Shown: in pieces, positions 56,130-64,000 of the stretch
How the letters are laid out: every line of letters begins with the position of its first letter
Numbering within the stretch: the stretch's first letter is position 1
The notes under the pieces: model-generated
What the model was told of the DNA's origin: nothing
The model's database searches: none
What the model saw: the letters and a program-made list of their open reading frames with translations, nothing else
Translations under genes and position numbers: made by a program
NCBI GenBank assembly: GCA_021397845.1
Contig: CM038047.1
Span: forward strand, 130,740,112 to 130,804,111
From: Areca catechu
Taxonomy: Eukaryota; Streptophyta; Magnoliopsida; Arecales; Arecaceae
Length of the DNA: 64,000 nucleotides
Direction: 5' to 3'

Positions 56130-57802
56130 CTAGACTTGTTTGAACAGCTCAAGCATTTCATTCATTTTTAGGCTCTTCTTATCAAAAAATACAGGTGATT
56201 CTAAGGCTTTAGGAAATGGAGCCCTAGGTGTTGGTGCTTGGCTAATAGGTTCCTTTCTCTCTTCATTCTTTTCATCTTCTAGCTTAGCCAACTCAAGTTT
56301 TTGGGTCAGGTCAGGCTGATTCAGTATTTTCCCACTTCTTAAAGTTGTGATTGATTTAGCTTGTTCTGGGAATGTTTCAGGTTTGGTAGAACTTTTAGCC
56401 ATGTAATGTCCTTTTGGGTTACTGATGGGCTGACTAGGCAACTTACCTTCCTCTCTTCTATTGAAAGATGTAGCTAGCTGACCTATCTGGGTTTCTAGCT
56501 TTGCAATGGATTACATGTGGGAGTGAAGGAATTGAGTATTCATTTCTAGCCCTTTTAATGCTTGAAGTACCTTCTCTTCAAATGTAGGACCATGATTATT
56601 TGGTGGAGGTTGTGGAGCACTCGGGTATTGGGAATAAGGCATGTTTCCAAAGTTGGTCTCCTGATAGTTGGTCCTAATTGGTGTTGGATTATTAACAGCT
56701 TGGGGTTTCCAAGAAAAATTTGGATGGTTTCGCCAGCCAGGATTGTAAGTATTTGCAAATGGGTCATTTCCTAGTCTAGGAACCATACGGGTTTGTGCTT
56801 GATGGACATGTTCCTGAACAAGCTCGAGAAATTGATAGGCAGCTAGACAATCACCTATCGAATGGGTAGGACTTGAACAAATGATGCAAACATCATGGTT
56901 TTGATGGAGGTTTTGATGAGGTAAGGAAGAGAGATTTCCACTTTGTAGAATTCGGTCAAGCTTTTGAGACAATTCATCTACCTTGCTGTAGATGTCTATA
57001 GAGTGACCTATTTCATACATTCCCCCTCTCTTGGGTCTTAGGGGAGGATCTCTATGGGCAGCAGACATGTGATGTAATGAGTTTTCACTAAGGGTTTCAA
57101 ATAGCTGCTAAGCTTTATGTTCATTTTTAAGCATAAATGTTCCTCCACATGAAGCATCTACCATTTGCCGGTATCTTTCAGACAGACCATCATAAAAATA
57201 TTGAACCAATTTCTATTTTGGTATGGCATGATGGGGACATTTTCTAATCAGATCCTTTAATCTCTCCCATATTTCATGAAACATCTCTTCGTCTAACTGG
57301 GAAAAACTGGTTATGGCTTTTCTAATCTGGTTTGTTTTTCCAATTGGAAAGTACTTCTTAAGAAATTCCCTCTGAAGTTGATCCCAAGTTGAAATTATTA
57401 CAATGTCTAGGGAATTCAACCAGTACTTAGCTCTATCTTTTAGGGAAAAGGGAACAACTTAAACCTAAGAGCATCATCAGAGAAATGTTGGATTTTGACA
57501 GTTGAACATATTTCCAAGAACTCATCTAACTGTTTGTAAGGGTCTTTATTTGTAAGTCCATAGAAGGATGGTAACATCTGGATTATGCTAGACTTAATTT
57601 CATACTGGATAGCTTCAACTGGAGGTACTTGGACACAAGGTGAATAGGTATACTTTGAAGGAGTGAAGTACTCCCTCAACTGACGTGGAGGATCAATTTC
57701 ATGATTAGGGTCCATAGTACCTGATTTGTTTGCTCTACAAGTTCTATCAATTTCTAGGTCTAGGGGTACAAGTTCTGGTTCCAGTGATCGACGACCTAAC
57801 AT
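56130..57802 (-). pseudogene. Element C gag
   Basis: ATG at 57802-57800 (MLGRRSLEPELVPLDLEIDR). The capsid-type region PSFYGLTNKDPYKQLDEFLE is followed by a frame change near 57450 and then WDQLQREFLKKYFPIGKTNQ and MFHEIWERLKDLIRKCPHHA. A zinc-finger-like CIICSSPTHSIGDC lies near 56880. The C-terminal part has GPTFEEKVLQALKGLEMNTQ and the segment ITTLRSGKILNQP, typical of Athila gag C-termini. Stops near 57213, 57107 and 56511 make it non-functional. Confidence 0.85.
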
Positions 57803-58029
57803 ACACCCTACAATGGTATTCTAGAGCAAACAACAGCAGAATTTTTATAAGATTTTTTTATATGCAAAAATGAGAAAAGGTCTAAAGGAAAGACTCCTAA
57901 GAGAATCCTAGAACTAGATGAATTTTTTTTTTTTTCAAACACTTTACACAAACAATTTACAAAACTCTATTCTAGGGTTAGCTTAGACCTGGACAGCTCC
58001 TAACTGTTCCAAAGTCACCTAACTAACTT

Positions 58030-58165
58030 GGCCAGGTAAGTGTAAAGTTGGTGAAGGTTCCCTTATCGCTTGTCTTGGACACCAATTAAAAATTGGCCAG
58101 GTAAGCAGAACCAAAGCACCTCCCTTCGGGATCTTGTCCCTGAACCACTTTTCTTAGACACCAAG
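58030..58165 (-). other. Cross-lineage leader module (C)
   Basis: Minus strand: TTGGTGTCTAAGAAAAGTGG, GTTCAGGGACAAGATCCCGA, TACCTGGCCAATTTTTAATT, GGTGTCCAAGACAAGCG, TACCTGGCCAAG. Same order and spacing as in F, G and D although C is a different lineage. Confidence 0.75.
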
Positions 58166-58582
58166 TAGTTAACTGACCTGAACCCGGTATAACTCTAGGG
58201 TTCTCTTGTCCTATTGAGCTTGAATTCCTTAGGGCTGGCGTCTAATTGATTTTAGGGTTAGAGGCTTAGGTGAATGCAAATGATGGGAAATGATTTGTGG
58301 GCCAAGGAAGGGTAATGAAATCCCCACCTTATCTGATTAATGAGGTTATTGCCCTTAAGATGAATTATGGAGAAATGAAATGGATGCAATAAGCAAGGTG
58401 TCCATATCTTGAAATTATCAAACAAAACTAAACTAATTACTTTTTTTAAAAAAATTTGATGATTAAGTATCTAATTCCCTAATGAATTATGAATTTTTTT
58501 TTTATTTGATTTTGCAGGAAAGTAAGTTTACCTAATTAATTCTAAAAAGGAGATCAAATAGAACAAAACAAAAATACCAAAA

Positions 58583-58685
58583 ATTTGAATTTTTGAAATT
58601 TGAAATTTTTTTGAATTTTTGAAATTTGATTTTTTTTTTTGAATTTTTGAAATTTGAAATTTTTTTTTTGAATTTTTGAAATTTT
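58583..58685. repeat. GAATTTTTGAAATTTGAAAT repeat tract
   Basis: About four imperfect copies of a ~25-bp AT-only unit separated by T-runs, next to C's PBS. Apparent lysine/isoleucine-rich frames here are by-products. Confidence 0.8.
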
Positions 58686-58700
58686 CAAAATAATGCCAAA

Positions 58701-58720
58701 AGTCTCCGGCAACGGTGCCA
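58701..58720 (-). other. Element C primer binding site (tRNA-Asp type)
   Basis: TGGCACCGTTGCCGGAGACT on the minus strand, close to the tRNA-Asp site TGGCGCCGTTGCCGGGGA usual in Athila/Tat elements. It lies six bases from the 5' LTR. Confidence 0.85.
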
Positions 58721-58726
58721 AAAATC

Positions 58727-60489
58727 TGATGCGCGTCGTAATGCACCGATTTAATTACCTTAAAACTACTATTCTAAAATAGGATAGCAAGAGCAAGGAT
58801 CGAATCCACAAGGACTTTCCTGATTACTTTGAAAATAATAGATATGCAACAGAAATTGAAATCTTAAAACTATAAAAGAAAATTAACAAGTAATCAGCAG
58901 TAAAGGTAACTCAAGAAATGATCTATCTGATAGAGAGCATGGCCCGTATCCGTGAATCACGACCCGTCCCTTGTCAGGAATAGACTGATCTAAATGCTAG
59001 TGAAATAACCTAGATATGATCTATCTCATGAGAGTACAGCCCGCACTCACTTTGGAATAGGTCAGTTAGGATTAATTTCACTTGACTTACCTTCAAAGCT
59101 TTGCCCTAGCAATGCATCTGAATCAAAAACAAAAACAAAAATAACAGAACATCAATTACTCGAATGATTTCTTTATTTCAAGTAAGAGGGAGTACATCAA
59201 AGTAATAAAACCAAAAATAAAACCCCCTTTCCCAAGTGTAGCTCCGGACTCGATTGATTTCGGCATGAAGATGGCGCTGACCGGTAGAAAATAGGTCTAC
59301 TAGAATAAAGTTGGGATAAACATGGAATAGTGTTGGAATAATGGGAATAAAGCTGGAATAAGTGGAATAGCAGAAAACCAAAAGATCGCAGGGAAGATTT
59401 TCGAGACTGTGACTGAACCGAGGGTTGGAAGAATGGACTATACTCTGGAATGGGGTCTCTACGACGAAGCTGGAGTGGTGGGAAAATGGCTTGCTGCTCT
59501 CTGTGGAATGGAGAAGAGAAGGCACTGCTACTCTTTATGATGGAGAAGAAGAAGCTCGGAGAAGAAGAACACAGGGAAAAAGAATTGCAGGTGGCTCCTC
59601 ACTGATCCCCCAAACACCTCCTTCTGGCTCCCCTAGACCCTTTTATATAGGCTCTCCCTGCTCCCAACCTGCTCCCTCGATCCGACCAACCCGCTCCACT
59701 GTTGAAACAAACTCAACAGAGTAACGAACACCGCTCCACGGTTGCAACGAAGACGCTCCATGGTTGCAATGAAAATGCTCCATCCATCTCCAGCTCATCC
59801 GATGGTGCTCCAGATTCTTCTTCCCAGTTCGATCCAACAGGTTCGGTCCAACTCAGTAAATCAGTTTGGTCCAAAAGAAGTTCAGGCCGAAAGAGATCAT
59901 CAGCTGCAATTCATTGTGAATACCCTCCTGGCGGCGAGGAAGGGCACTCCGTCATCTCCGGCCGGTGGTGGACTGGGTAGGCGGTCCGGTGATGGGAAAT
60001 GGTGACTGCAGTGAGATCCAGCCAAGAGAAGATGAAAACGACCGCAGCCCCTTTTGGAAGAATATTTTCGGCCACCGAGGCTTCTCCGGCTGGTGGCATG
60101 CTTGTCGACAACCTCCCAAGCGGCGGGGGCGATTCCCTTGCGAGTTTCGACTTGAATGGGGCAAGGCGGTCCATGGCTCTGTAGACGTGGACCGCGTTAA
60201 TGGTGCATCGCGATCTATGGAGTGCTGGGTGGACCGAGCAGCCGGTCCACTGTGCACCTGCTGCTTTAAGTTTCATGCAAATTCTTGGTTAATTGCCCAA
60301 AAATTCATTTTGGGCCCGTTTTGAGTCCGATTTGAGTGCCGTTCATGTCGTTGGACTTCTAAAATTAGGATCTCCATGTTGGTGATGTTCTTTTCTATAA
60401 ATGACATATAAAAGTATTAATTTTGGAGGAATAATGACATTTTAATATTAAATTAATACTTTTATATTTATGTTTAATGTTGTTATCAG
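58727..60489 (-). repeat. Element C 5' LTR (1763 bp)
   Basis: TGATGCGCGTCG to TTATCA, followed by GTCAA. TATA box TTTATATA at 59642-59649 (minus strand TATATAAA). Carries a ~27-bp tandem duplication at about 59738-59781 that the 3' LTR lacks. Confidence 0.92.
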
Positions 60490-60494
60490 TCAAC

Positions 60495-61102
60495 ACTTCA
60501 AGGATGCCTAGGGGGGTATGTTAGGCCTCTAGAAGCAGCAAGGGGCCAGCCCAAAGGGGCTTGGGTGCATGGGTTTGGGCCTCTAGAAGCTGGGGTGGCC
60601 TGGTAGCCTGGTAGCAGGAATATTTCCTGGAATCTTGCTTCTTAAGGGCTTGGGCTTGTCACCTGGGCTTGATTTCTTTGGGCTGGGATGCAGGTGGACC
60701 TCTTGATTCATGGGTGCCCTATTTTGGGAATATTCTCTAGCATCTGGAAGGGAATCTGGGCATCTGGAGGGCATCTGGAAGGAATCAGGGTTTGTGAAAG
60801 CATCTTGGATCCTAGGTTGTCACACAAAATCCAATGGCTGATGTAGTGGCCTCTGACTCCTGGATGTAGCCTAGTGGAACTCCAAAATAGGGTAACCTCC
60901 TTTCTTGTACAAAAATTGGGCTCATACTATACTCATAGCTGATATATACGACTCAAAACTGGACTAAGGTTTAGGGTTCAGATAAATCAACTAACCTCAA
61001 CTTATTACAGGACTCAATCCTAGTTGATTACAAAATTTGATACATGGCTAGGTAAACCAAATAGGGCACAGTGATCTGTTTCTGATCCTGGTGCCCCCAC
61101 CA
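60495..61102 (-). repeat. Element E 3' LTR, right part
   Basis: Continues E's LTR beyond C and ends GGTGCCCCCACCA on the plus strand. On the minus strand this is TGGTGGGGGCACC, similar to G's TGGTGCGGGCACC. Together with the left part it gives about 1.57 kb. No gene. Confidence 0.72.
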
Positions 61103-61640
61103 ATTCTCCCGGGGTGGGAGGAACTCGAACCCATCGAGTGTGGGATAACTTGGCTCTCACAGTGCTCGAGTAGGTCTGGGTTAAGGTGCTGTAGATCCTC
61201 ACGGGTGATCACGAGCCCTCAAATTCTGGCTGACCTTACCACCGGACCAAATACCTCTGATAGCCACGATTCTGGGAACATATGGCTTGATCGTCCAGGA
61301 TTCTCTCAATCTTTTTCTCGCTATTTGGCCAACTGGTTTGTGGATACTCTGGGGTGGGTTCTCTCTCAAAGGGAGGGATAGGCTCAAGGTGCTCGCTAGG
61401 TATCGCTGCTGGCTCCCTAAACTCTATAAGATCTGAGATGATGAAGGTGGAATTAATACCTAAATCAGGTAGTACCTCAAGCACATAGGTATTGGATCCA
61501 CCGATATTCATTATCTTGGATGGGCCAGCTTCACAAGCAGAAAATTCTTTACAATTGCAAAATCCCCTGCGAAATTCTTTATCTCTCTTTTGGGAATTAG
61601 CCAAGTTATTATTTAGTTCATTAGTTATGTTCAGCTTTGA
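61103..61640 (-). pseudogene. Element E integrase C-terminus and chromodomain
   Basis: Segment 61604-61236: YVLEVLPDLGINSTFIISDL, IEFREPAAIPSEHLEPIPPF, and the chromodomain IERILDDQAICSQNRGYQRY. A stop and a frame change follow near 61236, and the last part reads GELVGAP at the LTR border. Clearly homologous to the D/G tails but only moderately similar, fitting an older split. Confidence 0.78.
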
Positions 61641-62117
61641 CTAATTTCCATATACATATGCTGTGCAAGGGGTAGTGCATTTATTGGACTCAACTAATAC
61701 CAATAGACTCGACTAGACATCCCTATCAAAGGATGTTTTATTGGACTCTAAAGGACAAAACCTAATAGACTATAAACTCTTTAGGTTTGATCCTATCATG
61801 GCATGCACATGAAAATTTACTATGTGCTCCTAGCAAATGCTACAAAGTATACCAAAAGTAAGATGCAAACCTAACATGGGCAATAAATGAATACAACATG
61901 CAAACCTCTACATGATGCAAATGAATGGTTAAAGAAATACAAGAAAACTCAAGAAAAGGAAAAAAATATGCGATGGATTCAGGGTTAATTTGATTGGATG
62001 GAAAGTAAGAAAAGGGTTCGGGGTTAATTGGATAGACAAAGATATAAGAAGGAGTGTCAGGAATTAATCCTAGACTAATGAGGTTTACCTTATGGGTTTG
62101 ATGTCTATCTAAAGGGT
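61641..62117 (-). other. Element E integrase relic, no open frame
   Basis: The minus strand around 61800-61880 still shows RFASYFWYTL, a stop, then HLLGAHSKFSC, the same integrase core tail that is fused to gag in D and G. The rest (61640-61790 and 61880-62117) is decayed with no detectable gene. Confidence 0.6.
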
Positions 62118-62745
62118 TTACATGATGGAAGAAAGGGGGGGTTCATTGATTTCATGAAAAAGATCAAGTGGAGTCAAAAAGGTGACTTCATCTTGAGGGC
62201 ATTGATCTAAAGAGATTAAGTCCTTAATAAACTCTTCTGGTTCATAAATCAAAGGACTGGGCTCTCTAATTGGGCTTTCTTCTAGTGGCTCTTCAAGTAA
62301 AGCTCTAATGGTGGGACTGGATTCCTCATGGTCTTCTTCCTTTAAAGGTTCTTCCACTACAGGTTGGGTGTGGTTAAAGTCAGCTAACTCTAGGGCAGCT
62401 TCAACCTGGGTATCTACTGGATCAACTAACATTGGATTGGCTTCTACCTGGATTTGGTCAGGGTCAGTTGATTCTAGGGTGGTGGATTAGGTAAACTAGG
62501 TTTGGAATTGGATAATTTTCTAGGCCCATTGTTCAATTAGGGCCTTGAGGGTTTTTATATTGGACTCCATGGTTGAACTGGGTTGGACTTCAAACTCAAC
62601 TAATTCTGAATTGGTTTCTATTGGGGTTTGGTTATAGTCAACTACTTCTGGGTCTTCTATAGGTGTTTCTTCCTCTAGATCTACAATAGACTCATCATCT
62701 TCATACTCCTCCACTAAACTTGGGTCAGCCTCATATTTTTTCTTC
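62118..62745 (-). pseudogene. Element E gag, acidic C-terminal part, truncated
   Basis: Two open pieces, 62714-62520 (EEYEDDESIVDLEEETPIED) and 62432-62118 (VEEPLKEEDHEESSPTIRAL, EEPLEESPIREPSPL), correspond to the acidic linker of D and G. The minus-strand sequence begins KKYEADPSLVEEYE at about 62745, homologous to the DEYE region of G. Upstream gag parts are absent because of the junction with A. Confidence 0.68.
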
Positions 62746-63744
62746 TAGCTCTCTTTTTCTTCTTCTTGAAAAATTTCTTTGACAAAGGACAGTCGGGACA
62801 AATGTGCCCTGGTTTCTTACATTCATAGCATGTGGGCACTTGTTCTTTTTTTTTTTCTTTATCCTTGTCCTTGTCCTTGGAGTGCTCACCTCATTTATGA
62901 AATTTTTTATAGTATCTTCCTTCTTTCCCATAAACCTTCTAAATTTTCTCACGACCATAGCAATATCTTCGTCTTCTAGATTATCTTCGGAGGAAGTGCA
63001 GTCATCTTCTGATTCCTCATTTTTCTTTGAATCCAATGCAGCTTTGAAGAATATTATCTTCTTCTTCTTCTTATCATCATCAGTTCTATGTTGCATGGCA
63101 AGTTCATGTGTGATGAGTGAACCCATTAATTCATCCAGAGGTAAGGCATTTAGATCTTTTGCTTCCTCGATGGCAGTCACTTTGGGATCTCATTTGTCCA
63201 GAAGTGATCTAAGGATCTTCTGTACTAAGTCAGCATTTGAATAAACCCTACCAAGACTTTTCAAACTATTAATAATATCTATAAAGTGAGTAAACATGGC
63301 AGAGATAGTTTCAATTGGTTCCATTTTCAAAAGTTCATAACTATGTACAAGAAGATTAATTTTTGAAGTCTTCACTTGGGAAGTTCCTTCGTGGGTCACT
63401 TCGAGTTTGTCCTAAATTTCCTTTGCAAAAGAGCAAGTGAAAATTTGATTGAACTCATTAGCATTTAAAGCACATTATAATAAATTCATTGCTTTGGCAT
63501 TTAATTCCACCATCTTCATGTCATGTTCATCCCAATCCTCTTCAGGCTTTGGGTTATCTATGCCATTAATTTTGATCATGGAAATTTGTGGCCCTTTTAG
63601 AATGACCTTCCATAATTGAAAATTGACAACTTGAATATAGATTTTCATTCTAGCTTTCTAATATGAATAATTTGTGCCAGTGAAGAGTGGAGGTCTATTG
63701 GTAAATTGGCCTTCGACCAAGGATGTACTCATGGGATGAGCCAT
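62746..63744 (-). pseudogene. Element A gag (copia type), stops and one frameshift
   Basis: ATG at 63744-63742, 33 bp after the PBS, so A has almost no leader. The start MAHPMSTSLVEGQ and GTNYSY followed by a stop, then KARMKIYI, is the typical copia gag opening. Core: LLVHSYELLKMEPIETISAM, FTHFIDIINSLKSLGRVYSN and LPLDELMGSLITHELAMQHR. Acidic region near 62970. The zinc knuckle CYECKKPGHICPDC lies at 62830-62789 but in a different frame from the main open stretch, so a frameshift lies just upstream. Stops near 63661, 63478, 63414 and 63190. The last ~45 bp (KKFFKKKK) border on E. Confidence 0.85.
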
Positions 63745-63776
63745 CAATCTTTATTCTAAATGTATTCAAAGACACT

Positions 63777-63788
63777 GCTCTGATACCA
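63777..63788 (-). other. Element A primer binding site
   Basis: TGGTATCAGAGC on the minus strand, two bases from the LTR edge. Complementary to tRNA-iMet, and also to the GCTCTGATAC words of A's 3' region. Confidence 0.92.
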
Positions 63789-63790
63789 GT

Positions 63791-64000
63791 TGTTGCCTAG
63801 GTGGCTTTCCAAAATGGGGGATGAATTGGGAATTTAAAAAGTTTAAACAATTATGTGCTCTTTGAAAATCCCTTTAAGTGTTAAGTGCTATAATTGAGAT
63901 AATTAAAAGCAAAAGCAAGATATAAAGAGAATCCAAAACACAAACACAAGAAATTTTATAGTGGTTCGGAGCAACCCAGCTCCTATATCCACTATCCAAG
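63791..64000 (-). repeat. Element A 5' LTR, inner 210 bp (cut by window end)
   Basis: TGTTGCCTAGGTGG onward, co-linear with 2434-2643 throughout, including the conserved stretch TTTTATAGTGGTTCGGAGCA. About 23 differences in 210 bp. The remainder is outside the window. Confidence 0.88.

Larger units (their letters stand above)
57803..58700 (-). other. Element C 5' leader
   Basis: Non-coding. Contains the cross-lineage module at 58030-58165 and an AT-rich repeat tract at 58583-58685. A T-run lies at 57922-57934. Confidence 0.75.
42627..60489 (-). mobile_element. Element C: Athila-like Ty3/gypsy retrotransposon with nested D
   Basis: LTRs at 58727-60489 (5') and 42627-44322 (3'), both TGATGCGCGTCG...TTATCA on the plus strand, flanked by GTCAA on both sides (42622-42626 and 60490-60494). 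On the minus strand: PBS for tRNA-Asp, leader, gag, protease-RT, RNase H, integrase, spacer with D, polypurine tract, 3' LTR. The PBS type, the DLGAS-like protease region and the FMDDFSVFG RT point to the Athila branch. Coding regions are damaged, including two catalytic residues. Confidence 0.92.
41663..62745 (-). mobile_element. Element E: older chromovirus-derived non-autonomous element, 5' end deleted
   Basis: Pieces are 41663-42626 and 60495-62745, split by C. On the minus strand: gag acidic part (62745-62118), integrase relic, integrase C-terminus/chromodomain (61640-61103), 3' LTR. The LTR ends (TGATGCAG...GGTGCCCCCACCA on the plus strand) and the protein order match G and D, but sequence identity is low, so it is a separate, older family member. 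It has no RT. The 5' LTR, PBS and gag start are missing at the junction with A's gag. Confidence 0.75.
2434..64000 (-). mobile_element. Element A: outer SIRE-like Ty1/copia retrotransposon, split by all other insertions
   Basis: This is a discontinuous element, with pieces at 2434-9387 and about 62746-64000. On the minus strand the order is 5' LTR (63791 onward), PBS, gag, then after the gap the integrase end, RT, RNase H, an extra env-like ORF, polypurine tracts and the 3' LTR. The post-pol ORF and the YIDDIIFGAT reverse transcriptase place it in the SIRE/Sirevirus-type copia group. The visible 210 bp of the 5' LTR differ from the 3' LTR at roughly one base in nine, so the element is old. 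Joining the two halves is an inference: they could come from two copies of one family. Protease and the N-terminal integrase are missing. Confidence 0.8.

Noticed and set aside
58528..58746. Lysine/isoleucine-rich frame near C's PBS
   Set aside because: It arises from an AT-only tandem repeat that overlaps the PBS and LTR edge.

Overview
This 64 kb window is plant nuclear DNA made almost entirely of nested LTR retrotransposons. The plant assignment rests on tRNA-iMet and tRNA-Asp type primer sites, Tat-, Athila- and SIRE-like lineages, chromodomain integrase tails and plant-style TATA boxes. I see no host gene, no functional RNA gene and no bacterial signal. The species cannot be named from this sequence.

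The layers are named A to G. A is a SIRE-like Ty1/copia element on the minus strand. Its 3' LTR is 2434-4053, its env-like and pol remains run to 9387, and its gag, PBS and the start of its 5' LTR are 62746-64000. B is a Tat-lineage Ty3/gypsy element on the plus strand, inserted in A's integrase at 9388. It has a 5' LTR, a decayed gag and pol, an 85-bp minisatellite and an antisense coiled-coil ORF. G is a chromovirus-derived element on the plus strand, inserted in B's protease at 12580-34731 (TSD TGGAG). It is a tandem LTR-internal-LTR-internal-LTR array. F is a young, nearly intact copia on the plus strand at 23586-33488 (TSD CCACA), inserted in G's third LTR. E is an older chromovirus-derived element on the minus strand from 41663, inserted in B's antisense ORF. 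C is an Athila-like gypsy on the minus strand at 42627-60489 (TSD GTCAA), inserted in E's 3' LTR. D is a sister of G on the minus strand at 45340-52343 (TSD AATTA), inserted in C between integrase and 3' LTR. Near 62745 the gag of E runs straight into the gag of A. This suggests a deletion that removed E's 5' LTR, B's 3' end and A's protease and integrase N-half.

F has one uninterrupted 1296-codon gag-pol frame and is the only plausible autonomous element. C, B and A carry full-length-type but broken pol genes. D, E and G never had a full pol: gag is fused directly to the C-terminal part of a chromodomain integrase and there is no protease, RT or RNase H, so they must have moved in trans.

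The most unusual signals are in the non-coding leaders. (1) A ~135-nt module (GTGTCTAGA..GGTGGTTC..GGGA...CCTGGCCAAT...ATTGGTGTCTAGGA) recurs between PBS and gag in F (copia), G and D (chromovirus-derived) and C (Athila-like). (2) F's leader has four consecutive hairpins with the same apical TTGTGTACACACAA on different, self-complementary stems. (3) A carries a cluster of anti-PBS words (GCTCTGATAC in the sense strand) close to its 3' LTR, plus triplicated polypurine tracts. (4) G has three tandem PBS copies after each LTR.
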